Of a stretch of 64,000 bases of DNA, positions 50,465 to 59,597 are shown in pieces. The stretch is from Acidobacteriota bacterium (GTDB taxonomy: Bacteria; Acidobacteriota; Thermoanaerobaculia; Multivoradales; Multivoraceae), in the NCBI GenBank assembly GCA_011525365.1, contig WTGQ01000003.1, forward strand, positions 62,001-126,000. The letters are read 5' to 3'. Positions within the stretch are counted from its first letter, which is position 1; each line of letters begins with the position of its first letter. Position numbers and translations under genes: made by a program. A model generated the notes under the pieces. That model was given only the letters and a program-made list of their open reading frames with translations, ran no database searches and was not told the origin of the DNA.

Positions 50465-50638
50465 CCGTCCTGGGGCACGAGGGGTCAGCTCCCAGGGTGA
50501 CGCGGGCGCTTGAGAGGAGATGGAGAGGGTTGCGCCCGCTCCGCTTCACTCGCTCCGGTTGGTTTCGGATCCTGTGCGGTCGTTGGCCGTCGCTCGTTCA
50601 GAGGCACCTGGGAGCTGACCCCTCGTGCCCCAGGACGG
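50465..50638 (+). mobile_element. MITE-like element, copy A (174 bp, 32-bp perfect TIRs)
   Basis: Left end 50465-50496 begins CCGTCCTGGGGCACGAGGGG; the reverse complement of 50607-50638 is identical over all 32 bp. The 110-bp interior codes for nothing plausible. A second copy, inverted, is at 51742-51915, the same length and differing at only a few bases. Together they bracket ruvB. No clear target-site duplication is seen; 12 bp beyond the right end (GCTGGAGGT[C/T]GT) are also shared with copy B, so the unit may be slightly longer on that side. Confidence 0.85.
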
Positions 50639-50669
50639 GCTGGAGGTCGTTGGTGGCCCTGGTGCGCCT

Positions 50670-51701
50670 TCAGAACAGGGTGCCCCGGACTTCCAGGTCC
50701 AGGTGTTCGTACGCTTGCTTGGTGGCCACGCGGCCGCGGCGGGTGCGCTGGAGGAATCCCTTCTGGACAAGGTAGGGCTCGTAGAAGTCCTCGATCGTGC
50801 CCTCGTCCTCCCCGACCGACGCCGCAAGCGCCTTGAGGCCGGCGGGGCCGCCTCCGTACTGCTCGATCAGCAGTTTCATGATTCTGCGGTCGATCTTGTC
50901 CAGGCCCTGTTCGTCGACTTCCTGCTGAAGGAGAGCCTGGTTGGCGGTGTCGCGGTCGATCCGTCCGTCTGCTTCGATCTGCGCGTAGTCGCGCACCCGG
51001 CGCAGCAGCCGGTTCGCGATCCTGGGCGTGCCGCGGCTGCGCCGGGCGATCTCATCGGCGCCGCCCAGATCGACGGGCACTTCGAGCAGCTCGGCCGAGC
51101 GCTGGATGATCACGCTGAGGACATCCGGACCGTAGAAGTCGAGCCGGTGGACGATGCCGAAGCGCCCCTGCAGCGGCGGTGTGATCAGGCCGGCGCGGGT
51201 CGTGGCGCCAACCAGCGTGAACCGGGGCAGATCGATGCGCACCGTCTTGGCCATCGGCCCGGCACCGATCACCAGATCGAGCTGGAAGTCCTCGAGCGCC
51301 GGGTAGAGGATCTCCTCCACCGTCGGACCGAGCCGATGGATCTCGTCGATGAAAAGGACGTCTCCGGGTTCGAGGTTGGTCAGAATGGCGGCAAGATCGC
51401 CCGGTCGTTCCAGGACCGGACCAGAGGTGGACCGCAAGGTGGAACCCATCTCCCTGGCGATGATGTGCGCCAGGGTCGTCTTGCCCAGCCCGGGGGGCCC
51501 GAACAGCAGCACGTGGTCCAGAGCTTCGCCCCGCCGGCGCGCCGCCTGCATGTAGATGTCGAGTAGCTCGACGATCTTCTCCTGGCCCAGGTACTCGCTC
51601 AACCGTTGCGGTCGAAGCGACGGTTCGACGCGACGGTCCTCCGCGTCCCGGGCGGCTGAAAGAACGCTCTCTTCACCGTCGGTGCCGCCCGTCCCGGCCA
51701 T
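50670..51701 (-). CDS. ruvB: Holliday junction helicase motor RuvB
   Basis: 343 aa. AAA+ ATPase: Walker [17 protein letters not shown], Walker [21 protein letters not shown], sensor 1 LVGATTRAG, arginine finger region [12 protein letters not shown], and the C-terminal winged helix [22 protein letters not shown]. Complete and apparently functional. Orientation is opposite to ruvA and it stands alone between inverted MITE copies, so it needs its own promoter; none is obvious in the 40 bp before the start. Confidence 0.97.
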   Translation of the reverse strand: MAGTGGTDGEESVLSAARDAEDRRVEPSLRPQRLSEYLGQEKIVELLDIYMQAARRRGEALDHVLLFGPPGLGKTTLAHIIAREMGSTLRSTSGPVLERPGDLAAILTNLEPGDVLFIDEIHRLGPTVEEILYPALEDFQLDLVIGAGPMAKTVRIDLPRFTLVGATTRAGLITPPLQGRFGIVHRLDFYGPDVLSVIIQRSAELLEVPVDLGGADEIARRSRGTPRIANRLLRRVRDYAQIEADGRIDRDTANQALLQQEVDEQGLDKIDRRIMKLLIEQYGGGPAGLKALAASVGEDEGTIEDFYEPYLVQKGFLQRTRRGRVATKQAYEHLDLEVRGTLF

Positions 51702-51741
51702 GCGCGGATGCTATCGCGGCCTCTCGGCCACAACCTCCAGC

Positions 51742-51915
51742 TCGTCCTGGGGCACGGGGGGTGAGCTCCCAGGTGCCTCTGAACGAGCGACGGCCAACGA
51801 CCGCACAGGATCCGAAACCAACCGGAGCGAGTGAAGCGGAGCGGGCGCAACCCTCTCCATCTCCTCTCAAGCGCCCGCGTCACCTTGGGAGCTGACCCCC
51901 CGTGCCCCAGGACGG
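51742..51915 (-). mobile_element. MITE-like element, copy B (174 bp, inverted relative to copy A)
   Basis: Its reverse complement matches copy A almost throughout, including the interior (CGCTTGAGAGGAGATGGAGA and onward). Differences include GGGGGG for GAGGGG near both ends and CCCAAGG for CCCAGGG. It occupies most of the 314-bp gap between ruvB and thrA; the remaining 100 bp (51916-52015) is the thrA leader, in which I see no clear promoter or riboswitch. Confidence 0.85.
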
Positions 51916-52015
51916 GCGGGTGCACGCCACGCCGTGGCGCCGACCGTCGTTGGGGTGTACGCTATTGCGCCTTTCGCGCCCTGCGACGACGACGTGACTC
52001 CACCTCCGACGCACC

Positions 52016-54559
52016 ATGAAGGTACTCAAGTTCGGCGGCTCTTCCGTGGCCGATGCAAGCCGCCTGCAAGCGGCGGCTCGGATCGTCGAACGGCAACTCG
52101 ACGGTTGTCCGGGGGACGGTGCGGTGGTGGTGTCCGCCCTTGGCGGGGTGACGGACCGCCTGCTGGCACTGGCGGCGGGCGCTGTCGAGGGTAACGGGGG
52201 CGCTGAGGCGGCGCGCGAGGCCGCCGCGCTTCGAGAGCACCACCTGAAGATCGCGGCCGAGGTCGCAGCCGAGGCCGACCTTCCCGCTCTCAGGACGGCC
52301 CTCGAGGATCTGTGCGACGGCCTGGTCCGGGAACTCGGCGACTGCGAACGGACCGGGGTCACCGTGGAGCGGCCGCGGGAAGCATGGATCGACCGCATCG
52401 TCTGCCACGGCGAGCTTCTGTCGACCCAGCTCCTGGCCGCGGCGCTCCGCGCCCGGGGCCTGCCGGCCGAGGCCCGCGACGCCCGTCCGCTGGTGCGGAC
52501 CGACCGTTCCTTCCAGGCGGCGCTGGTCGCGCTCGAGCCGACGCTGAACGCGATCGCAGCCCACTTCACCGGCCTCGGCGAGGACGGACCCCTGCAGGTG
52601 GTCACCGGCTTCCTCGGCAGCACGCCCGAGGGCGAGACGACGACCCTGGGCCGCAGCGGTTCCGATTTGACGGCTTCTCTCGTCGGCGCCGCGCTCGACG
52701 CCGAGCGGATCGAAATCTGGACCGACGTCCCGGGGGTGATGACGGCCGATCCGAGACGCGTCGAAGACGCCCTGCCGATCCCGCGGCTGAGCTACGAGGA
52801 GATGCTCGAGCTCTCCCACTTCGGCGCCAGGGTGGTCTACCCGCCGACGGTCACCCCGGCCCGCCGCAAGGCCATTCCGCTGCTCGTTCGCAGCACCCTC
52901 GATCCCGAGCACCCCGGAACCCTGGTCGACGGCGGCAGGGACCGGCAGCGGGCTCGCGGAACGGCGGTCACCGGCATCTCCTCGATCGACGACGTCCACC
53001 TGATGCTCCTGGTCGGCGACAACCTGGTCGGCACCCCGGGGGTCGCCGCGCGGCTCTTCGACGCCCTGGCGGCGAGCGGAGCCAGCGCCATCCTGATCTC
53101 GCAGGCGTCGAGTGAGCACTCGATCTGCTTCGCGGTCGAGCCCGGAGTCTCCGAAGCCGCCCGCGAAGCGGTCGAGGCCGAGTTCCGGTCGGAGATCGAG
53201 TCCGGATCGGTCCGGCCCCTGATCGTCGAGCGCGACCAGTCGATCGTCGCGGTGGTCGGCGACGGTATGCGGGAGCGCCCGGGCATCGCCGGCCGGGTGT
53301 TCGGGATCCTCGGCCGGCGGGCGGTCAACGTGCGGGCCGTGGCCCAGGGTTCGTCCGAGCGGAACATCTCGATGGTCGTCGCAAGGGCCGACCAGGGCCG
53401 CGCGGTGCGCTGGATCCACCGGGAGTTCTTCCGTGGCTCCGCCTCCGGTCGGCTCGCGCTCTACGTGCTGGGCGTCGGCGGCGTCGGATCCGCGCTGCTG
53501 CGCCAGCTCGCCGCCGAACGGGACGCGCTCGAACGGCGGGGCATCGACCTGCAGTTGCGGGGATTGGCGAGCTCGCGTTTCATGGAACTCGCGGTGCGCC
53601 GGGGCGGCAGGCGCCTGGACCCCGGCGCCGCCGAAGACCCGGACGGCTGGCGGAGCGCCCTGGAGCGGGGCGGCGAAGCGGCCCACCTCGACCGGCTGCT
53701 CGAGCACCTCGGCGAGACCGCCGCCGGCGGCGGCCGGACGATTCTGGTCGACGTCACGGCGAGCGGCGCGATGAGCGCCGTCTACCACCGCGCGCTCGCG
53801 GCCGGCGCCGCGGTGGTCAGCGCGAACAAGCTGCCGTTCGCGGGGCCGATCGCGGACTTCCGCGCGTTCCGCGCGGACGGCGGGGCGAACGTCTTCCACG
53901 AGGCGACCGTGGGCGCCGGCCTGCCGGTGCTCCACACCGTCGACCTGCTGCTGGGCGCGGGCGATCCGATCGAGTCCGTCTCGGGCGTCTTCTCCGGAAC
54001 GCTGGCCTATCTCACCGGCGAGTTGAGCGCGCGGCAGGTGTGGAGCGACGCCGTGCGCCGCGCCCACCGGCTGGGCTACACGGAACCGGATCCCCGCGAC
54101 GATCTCGGCGGACTGGACGTGGCGCGCAAGCTGCTCATCCTGGCCCGGCTCTGCGGCGCCGATCTCGAAATGGACGACGTCGACGTGGCGCCCATGCTCG
54201 ACCGGCCCGACCTCGCCGACCTGCCGCTCGAGGACTACTGGCAACGCCTCGCCTCCGCCGATGAGGAGATGGCCGCCCGCTTCGCCGAGGCCAGGTCCGC
54301 CGGACTCGAACTCGCCTATCTCGCCGAACTCGAGACGGGCGGCGAGGGAGCAACGGCCCGGGTCGGCCTCCAGGCCGTCCCGTCCGACCATCCGGTGGCC
54401 GGAATGCCGGCCTCGGACAACATGTTCGTCTTCCGCAGCCAGCGCTACGACGCGCGGCCGCTGATCGTCCAGGGACCCGGCGCCGGGACCGAGCTCACCG
54501 CCGGCGGCGTGTTCGGCGACATCCTGCGCGCCTGGGCCGAGCGGGGAGCCTCACCATGA
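52016..54559 (+). CDS. thrA: bifunctional aspartate kinase / homoserine dehydrogenase
   Basis: 847 aa. Residues 1-300: aspartokinase ([45 protein letters not shown]). Two ACT domains (about 318-390 and 405-465; [20 protein letters not shown] and [20 protein letters not shown]) probably sense threonine. From about 480: homoserine dehydrogenase with nucleotide loop [24 protein letters not shown] and [22 protein letters not shown]. It catalyses steps 1 and 3 of the aspartate pathway. First gene of thrA-asd-thrB-thrC; stop overlaps asd by 4 nt. Confidence 0.96.
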   Translation: MKVLKFGGSSVADASRLQAAARIVERQLDGCPGDGAVVVSALGGVTDRLLALAAGAVEGNGGAEAAREAAALREHHLKIAAEVAAEADLPALRTALEDLCDGLVRELGDCERTGVTVERPREAWIDRIVCHGELLSTQLLAAALRARGLPAEARDARPLVRTDRSFQAALVALEPTLNAIAAHFTGLGEDGPLQVVTGFLGSTPEGETTTLGRSGSDLTASLVGAALDAERIEIWTDVPGVMTADPRRVEDALPIPRLSYEEMLELSHFGARVVYPPTVTPARRKAIPLLVRSTLDPEHPGTLVDGGRDRQRARGTAVTGISSIDDVHLMLLVGDNLVGTPGVAARLFDALAASGASAILISQASSEHSICFAVEPGVSEAAREAVEAEFRSEIESGSVRPLIVERDQSIVAVVGDGMRERPGIAGRVFGILGRRAVNVRAVAQGSSERNISMVVARADQGRAVRWIHREFFRGSASGRLALYVLGVGGVGSALLRQLAAERDALERRGIDLQLRGLASSRFMELAVRRGGRRLDPGAAEDPDGWRSALERGGEAAHLDRLLEHLGETAAGGGRTILVDVTASGAMSAVYHRALAAGAAVVSANKLPFAGPIADFRAFRADGGANVFHEATVGAGLPVLHTVDLLLGAGDPIESVSGVFSGTLAYLTGELSARQVWSDAVRRAHRLGYTEPDPRDDLGGLDVARKLLILARLCGADLEMDDVDVAPMLDRPDLADLPLEDYWQRLASADEEMAARFAEARSAGLELAYLAELETGGEGATARVGLQAVPSDHPVAGMPASDNMFVFRSQRYDARPLIVQGPGAGTELTAGGVFGDILRAWAERGASP

Positions 54560-55647
54560 CCATTCGGAACGAACCCCTCCGCGCCGCCGTCCTCGGTGCG
54601 ACCGGCACCGTGGGCCAGCGCTTCGTCACCCTGCTGGCGGAGCACCCGTGGTTCGAGTTGACGGCCCTGGCCGCTTCCGAGCGCTCGGCCGGCAAGGCCT
54701 ACCGCGAGGCGGTGACCTGGATTCAGACCCGGCCGATCGACGACGCGGTGGCGACCATGCAAGTGCAGACGATCGACGAACTGATGGACGGCGACTTCGA
54801 CATTGTCTTCTCGGCCCTTGACGCCAGCGTGGCAAGTGACATCGAGCCCCGGTTCGCCCGCCGTTGCCTGGTCGTCACCAACGCCAGCGCCCACCGCATG
54901 GACGCGGACGTCCCGCTGCTCGTGCCCGAAGTGAACCCGGACCATCTCTCGCTGCTGGCTTCGCCCGAGGGCGGCCCAATCCTCCCCGAAGGCAGAGCGC
55001 TGCCCGCCGGCATCGTCGCCAACCCGAACTGCTCGACGATCGGCCTGGTGCTGGCGCTCAAGCCGCTGGCCGATGCCTTCGGTTTCGAGCGGATCTCCGT
55101 CGTGACCCTGCAGGCGGTGTCCGGCGCCGGGCTGCCCGGCATCTCGAGCTACCAGATCCTGGACAACGTGATCCCCTGGATCTCCAGCGAAGAGGAGAAG
55201 CTCGAGATCGAGACCGGCAAGATCCTGGGCCGGGTCCACGGCGGAACGATCGAGCCGGCCGAGGTCGCGGTCTCCGCCCAGTGCAACCGCGTTCCGGTGG
55301 TCGACGGACACACGCTCTGCGTATCGGTCGACCTCAAGGGCGAGCCCGCGATGGAGGACGTCCGGGAAGCCTGGCGGAGCTTCCGCGCCGAGCCCCAGGA
55401 ACGCGGGCTGCCGTCGGCGCCGGCGCAGCCGACCGTCTACCTCGGCGACGACGAGCCTCCCCAGACGCGCGTCCACCGGGACCTCGGCCAGGGCATGACG
55501 ACCTCCATCGGCAGGCTCCGGGAGTGTCCGATTCTCGGCTACCGGTTCGTCGCCCTCTCGCACAACACTCTGCGGGGCGCCGCCGGCGGGGCGCTGCTCG
55601 CCGCCGAGCTCGCCGTCGCCCGCTGCGGGCGACGGGGCGCCAGATGA
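54556..55647 (+). CDS. asd: aspartate-semialdehyde dehydrogenase, archaeal/fungal type
   Basis: 363 aa. NADP loop VLGATGTVGQRFVTLL, catalytic C159 in IVANPNCSTIGL, and GAGLPGISSYQILDNVIPWI plus EEEKLEIETGKILG, which are hallmarks of the archaeal/fungal branch rather than the classic E. coli type. Reduces aspartyl phosphate to the semialdehyde, step 2 of the pathway. Overlaps thrA and thrB by 4 nt each (ATGA). Confidence 0.94.
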   Translation: MTIRNEPLRAAVLGATGTVGQRFVTLLAEHPWFELTALAASERSAGKAYREAVTWIQTRPIDDAVATMQVQTIDELMDGDFDIVFSALDASVASDIEPRFARRCLVVTNASAHRMDADVPLLVPEVNPDHLSLLASPEGGPILPEGRALPAGIVANPNCSTIGLVLALKPLADAFGFERISVVTLQAVSGAGLPGISSYQILDNVIPWISSEEEKLEIETGKILGRVHGGTIEPAEVAVSAQCNRVPVVDGHTLCVSVDLKGEPAMEDVREAWRSFRAEPQERGLPSAPAQPTVYLGDDEPPQTRVHRDLGQGMTTSIGRLRECPILGYRFVALSHNTLRGAAGGALLAAELAVARCGRRGAR

Positions 55648-56633
55648 CGAACCCGGTGAGGGCGTTCGCCCCGGCCTCGGTTTCCAACATCGCCTGCGGA
55701 TTCGACATCCTGGGCTTCGCCCTGCAATCGGACGGCGACGGCCGCCTGGGCCCGGGAGACGTCGTCACCGCCCGCGAGCGCGAGACGACCGGCGGCGCCG
55801 GCGGGTACGGCCCGGTCCGCATCACGGCGATCGCCGGCGACGAAGGCCGTCTGCCACTCGAGGCGGGACGCAACACGGCCGCCGTCGCCGCGAAGGCGCT
55901 GGTCAACGGCGAGGCGCCGGACGCGGCCGTCGACCTCGAGATCGAGAAGCGCATGCCGCTCGAGAGCGGTCTGGGCTCCAGCGCCGCGAGCGCAGTGGCG
56001 GCGGTGGTCGCCGTCGATGCGCTGCTCGGCCTGGAGCTGCCGGCCGCCGCCCTGCTCCGCTACGCCGTCGCCGGCGAGGTCCTGGCGAGCGGCGGCCCCC
56101 ACGGGGACAACCTGGCTCCTTCCCTGCTCGGCGGGCTCGTCCTGGTCCGCTCGCTCGATCCCGAGCCGGACGTGATCGACCTGCCGGTGCCCGAGGGCCT
56201 GACCTGCGCCCTCGTCCGGCCCCACGCCGAGGTGAACACGAAGGAGTCCCGGGCCCGCCTGGATCGCCACCTGCCGCTCGAGCGCGCCGTGACCCAATGG
56301 GGCAACGCCGCGGCGCTGGTGGCGGCGCTCTATCGTTCCGACCTGGAACTCCTGTCTCGGTCCCTCGTCGATGTCGTCGCCGAGCCCGTCCGCGCGCCGG
56401 GTGTGCCCGGCTTCGACGCCGCCAGGGCGGCCGCGATCGATGCCGGCGCGCTGGGTTGCAGCCTCTCGGGCAGCGGCCCCGCACTGTTCGCCCTGTGTGA
56501 CGGCCGGGTCCGCGCCAGGCAGGTGGCGGCAGCCATGGCGGGCGCGTTCGAGTCCTCCGCGGATGTCGACTGCGACCAGCTCGTCGCGCCCCTGCCGGCG
56601 CCGGGCGCGCGCGTGATCGACGGCGAGGCGTAA
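55644..56633 (+). CDS. thrB: homoserine kinase
   Basis: 329 aa from ATG 55644 (ATGA overlap). GHMP kinase: APASVSNIACGFDILGFAL at the N-terminus, ATP loop MPLESGLGSSAASAVAAVVA, and the C-terminal GCSLSGSGPALFAL. Phosphorylates homoserine for ThrC. The long upstream frame is an antiframe of asd. Confidence 0.95.
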   Translation: MTNPVRAFAPASVSNIACGFDILGFALQSDGDGRLGPGDVVTARERETTGGAGGYGPVRITAIAGDEGRLPLEAGRNTAAVAAKALVNGEAPDAAVDLEIEKRMPLESGLGSSAASAVAAVVAVDALLGLELPAAALLRYAVAGEVLASGGPHGDNLAPSLLGGLVLVRSLDPEPDVIDLPVPEGLTCALVRPHAEVNTKESRARLDRHLPLERAVTQWGNAAALVAALYRSDLELLSRSLVDVVAEPVRAPGVPGFDAARAAAIDAGALGCSLSGSGPALFALCDGRVRARQVAAAMAGAFESSADVDCDQLVAPLPAPGARVIDGEA

Positions 56634-56634
56634 G

Positions 56635-57960
56635 GTGCGCTTCGTCAGCACGGCGGGCAGGACCTCGCCGGTCACCCTCGCCGAGGCGCTGCTCGAGGGG
56701 CCGGCCCCGGACGGAGGCCTGTTCGTGCCCGAGCGGCTGGAACCGCTGAGCGCAGCCGACCTCGCCCTGCTGCGATCGCAGCCGCTGACCGGCATCTCCG
56801 CGGTCCTCGGCCGCCGCCTGTACGGCTCGGAGGTCCCGGAAGACGAGCTCGCGGCGCTGCTCGAGGACGCCCTCGACTTCCCGATCCCGCTCACCCCGAT
56901 CGAGCCCGGCATCCACTGCCTGGAGCTGTTCCACGGGCCGACGCTCGCCTTCAAGGATGTCGCCTCGCGGGTCATGGCCCGCCTGATGGCGCGGTTCGCG
57001 ACGGCGGCCGGCGACGCCGAGACCACCGTGATCGTGGCGACCAGCGGCGACACCGGCAGCGCCGTGGCCCACGCATTCAGCGGCGTCGCCGGCTTCCGGG
57101 TCTGCGTGCTGTACCCGGACGGGCTGGTCACCGAGGCGCAGCGGCGCCTGTTCACGACCCTGGGCGGCAACGTGACCGCGGTCGCGGTCGAAGGCACCTT
57201 CGACGACTGTCAGAGCCTGGCCCGGGAGGCCTTCGCCGACGGCGAACTGCGCCGGCAGCGGCCTCTCGCCTCGGCCAACTCGATCAACATCGGCCGGCTG
57301 CTGCCACAGGTCTTCTACTACTTCCATGCCTGGTCGCAGCTCCCCTCGCCGCCGCTCGACGACGCCGGCGAGCCGCTCGTCTTCTCGACGCCGAGCGGCA
57401 ACTTCGGCAACCTGACCGCCGGCCTGATCGCGAAGCGGATCGGCCTGCCCGTCTCCCGTTTCGTGGCGGCGACCAACGTGAACGACGTCGTGCCGGCCTA
57501 TCTCCGGAGCGGCGACTACGCGCCGCGCGGCTCGGTCGCCACGATCTCGAACGCGATGGACGTCGGCAATCCGAGCAACTTCGCCCGCATCGTTCATCTC
57601 TACTCCAGTGCGGGCGAGCCGCTCGAACACCTCCGCCGCGATCTGGCGGGCCACGCCTTCGACGACCAGGCGACCCGGCGCGCCATGCGCGACGTCCACG
57701 ACCGCACCGGCTACCTGCTGGACCCCCACACCGCCGTCGGCTACCTCGGCCTCAAGGCGGAACTCGAAGCCCAGGGCGGCGGCACCGGCGTCCTCCTCGC
57801 CACCGCCCACCCCGCCAAGTTCGCCGAAACCGTCCAGACCACCATCGGCACCGACCCGCCCGCACCGCCCGCCCTCCAACGCTCCGCCCACCTCCCCGAA
57901 CGCATCATCGAGATCCCGGCCGACTACGCCGCCCTGCGCGACGTGCTGCTTGGCGGCTGA
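56635..57960 (+). CDS. thrC: threonine synthase
   Basis: 441 aa from GTG 56635, 1 bp after the thrB stop. PLP fold type II: K107 in FHGPTLAFKDVASR, ATSGDTGSAVAHAF phosphate loop, ANSINIGRLLPQVFYYF, and FSTPSGNFGNLTAGLIAKR. The layout with FVPERL-type N-terminus fits class 2 (E. coli/yeast-type) enzymes. Converts O-phosphohomoserine to threonine. Ends the operon. Confidence 0.95.
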   Translation: MRFVSTAGRTSPVTLAEALLEGPAPDGGLFVPERLEPLSAADLALLRSQPLTGISAVLGRRLYGSEVPEDELAALLEDALDFPIPLTPIEPGIHCLELFHGPTLAFKDVASRVMARLMARFATAAGDAETTVIVATSGDTGSAVAHAFSGVAGFRVCVLYPDGLVTEAQRRLFTTLGGNVTAVAVEGTFDDCQSLAREAFADGELRRQRPLASANSINIGRLLPQVFYYFHAWSQLPSPPLDDAGEPLVFSTPSGNFGNLTAGLIAKRIGLPVSRFVAATNVNDVVPAYLRSGDYAPRGSVATISNAMDVGNPSNFARIVHLYSSAGEPLEHLRRDLAGHAFDDQATRRAMRDVHDRTGYLLDPHTAVGYLGLKAELEAQGGGTGVLLATAHPAKFAETVQTTIGTDPPAPPALQRSAHLPERIIEIPADYAALRDVLLGG

Positions 57961-57965
57961 GGCGC

Positions 57966-57983
57966 GCCGGCCGCCAGGCCGGC
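57966..57983. repeat. GCCGGCC hairpin, variant of the 11.7/12.3 kb repeat
   Basis: Stem GCCGGCC (57966-57972), loop GCCA, GGCCGGC (57977-57983), in the 42-bp gap between the convergent thrC and nucleotidyltransferase genes. Same stem as the repeats at 11732 and 12299. Its position fits a bidirectional transcript end, although no T-runs flank it. Confidence 0.6.
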
Positions 57984-58002
57984 ACCGATTCGGGCGGTCA
58001 CG

Positions 58003-59013
58003 CTAGAGGGGCGTGAACACCAACCCGTCCCGTTCCCTGCTGCCGGCGCCAAGCCCCCAGTCCACCGGCGTCACGAGCTGCCCGTCGATCCGGACGAAGT
58101 CGGGGACGCGGACTCCCGGCCCGAGAATGGTCTCCCGAATCCGGGCGCCCGCGCCGACCCGGGCGCCGGGCAGCACGAGGCTCCGTTCGACGACGGCGTT
58201 CTCGCCGACGTGGCTGGCGGGCTCAAGGACACTTCTCTCGACGGTGGCGCCAGAGTCGACCGAGACTCCCGGGGCGACGAAGCGGCGGCGGCGTTTGCGG
58301 CCGCCGGCGGTGCGGCCCCACTCCAGGGCGCCTTCGAGGTAGCGGCGGGGGGTTCCCAGATCGTGCCAGGGGCGGCGGCTGCGGAAGCCGACGATCCGGG
58401 CGCCGGAGCGGAGGAGCGGCTGGTAGAGGCCTTCGACGATGTCGTTCGACGACGGGCGCGGGGGGATCTGCTCGACAATCCGGCGGGAGAGGATGTGAAG
58501 GCCCTGGAATGTCCGTTTCCGGCCGCGGACCGGGCCGACCCTGAGGTCGCGGAGCCCGACCACCAGGCCGCGGGGATCGACTTCCACGCCGCCGCCGACG
58601 CTGCCGTCCCAGCCGACCTGGAGGGTGACGTCGGCGCCGCTGCGGCGGTGGCGGTCGAGCGCCTCACGGATCGGCCAGCGGCAGAGCGAGTCGCCGTTGA
58701 CCAGCACGATGTCGTCGGCATCGGCGAGAAAGTCGCGCAGGTTGACCACCGCGCCCAGCGTGCCGAGCAGGTCCGGTTCGACCTCGAAGCGGAGTTCGAT
58801 CCCGCGGGCGCCCGCCTCGCTCTCGAGCCCGCGGCGCACCGCGTCTCCGAGGTGGAACAGGTTCACCGCGATCTCGCGGCCGGCGCGGTGAAGAAGGTCG
58901 ATCGTCCGCATGGCGACCGCGCGGCCGGCCACCGGCAGCAGGGGCTTGGGCACGGCGCCGGTCAGCGGCCGCAGCCGTTCGCCCCGGCCGGCGCACAGAA
59001 CGAGGGCCCTCAC
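58003..59013 (-). CDS. NDP-sugar nucleotidyltransferase with left-handed beta-helix tail
   Basis: 336 aa from GTG 59013, overlapping the CYTH stop (GTGA). N-terminal motif LCAGRGERLRPLTGAVPKP (pyrophosphorylase signature with R13 and K23), then VLVNGDSLCRWP with the metal-binding aspartate, and C-terminal hexapeptide-like repeats (VERSVLEPASHVGENAVVERSLVLPGARVG). Looks like mannose-1-phosphate guanylyltransferase/MurU relatives. The exact sugar and nucleotide are not certain. Confidence 0.88.
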   Translation of the reverse strand: MRALVLCAGRGERLRPLTGAVPKPLLPVAGRAVAMRTIDLLHRAGREIAVNLFHLGDAVRRGLESEAGARGIELRFEVEPDLLGTLGAVVNLRDFLADADDIVLVNGDSLCRWPIREALDRHRRSGADVTLQVGWDGSVGGGVEVDPRGLVVGLRDLRVGPVRGRKRTFQGLHILSRRIVEQIPPRPSSNDIVEGLYQPLLRSGARIVGFRSRRPWHDLGTPRRYLEGALEWGRTAGGRKRRRRFVAPGVSVDSGATVERSVLEPASHVGENAVVERSLVLPGARVGAGARIRETILGPGVRVPDFVRIDGQLVTPVDWGLGAGSRERDGLVFTPL

Positions 59014-59597
59014 CCCGTAAACACCATGTCCCGGGGCAGTCCCTCGTGCCGCGCGCGGTGATCGCGGTAGATCGCGAGATAGTCCCGCAGGTCCGCCTGC
59101 TCCGGATCGATGCCGCAGCGGCGGCAGACGCGCTCGATCGCGCCGGCAGGCAGGTCCGGTTCGACCTGCTCGACCTCGACGAAGTCCCCGATCGGCGTCC
59201 GGTCGAGGGCCACCTCGCAGCCGAGAAGCAGCCACCGCTCGCGGACCTTCTCGTAGCGCGCCGTGACTTCGAAGCCGAGCGACTCGAGGAACAGCCGCGC
59301 CGCCGCCGGGTCGTCGACGGTGAACTCGTGCTCCACCCGCTCCTTCACTCCGCCCCGGATCTCGGGAGCGGACTTGTACGTCAGCCGGCTGCCGCCGCCA
59401 TCGGTGCGCAGCCGAAGCAACTCGCGGCCGGTCCGCAGCTTCCCGGAGGGCGCGGCGTCCCGGCGGTCGAAGACCCAGTTCGACTCCATGGCGGCGGCTC
59501 GTTCGAGCTTGCCGCCAGCCGCGCGGACCCGCTCCCGGACCCGGTCCAGGTCGGCGACCGCGACCTTGATCTCGCGCTCGCGCCCGGGTGCGGTCAA
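59010..59597 (-). CDS. CYTH domain protein
   Basis: 195 aa from TTG 59597, overlapping the M20 stop (TTGA). The CYTH signature ExExK is E7-R-E9-I-K11. LLRLRTDGGGSRLTYKSAP, VEHEFTVDD and YEKVRERWLL supply the usual basic/acidic tunnel residues, and the late GDFVEVEQ the metal site. CYTH enzymes hydrolyse triphosphates (thiamine triphosphate, inorganic) or act as class IV adenylate cyclases; which applies here is open. Confidence 0.9.
   Translation of the reverse strand: MTAPGREREIKVAVADLDRVRERVRAAGGKLERAAAMESNWVFDRRDAAPSGKLRTGRELLRLRTDGGGSRLTYKSAPEIRGGVKERVEHEFTVDDPAAARLFLESLGFEVTARYEKVRERWLLLGCEVALDRTPIGDFVEVEQVEPDLPAGAIERVCRRCGIDPEQADLRDYLAIYRDHRARHEGLPRDMVFTG

Noticed and set aside
50497..50606. 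small ORFs inside the MITE copies as a possible transposase remnant
   Set aside because: Under 110 aa in total, no DDE or HUH motif, and they run through the terminal repeats.
51962..54391. 809-aa antisense frame to thrA, and similar ones opposite mutS2 (29113-31089) and acsA (21485-23704)
   Set aside because: Composition-driven shadows with no recognisable domain.
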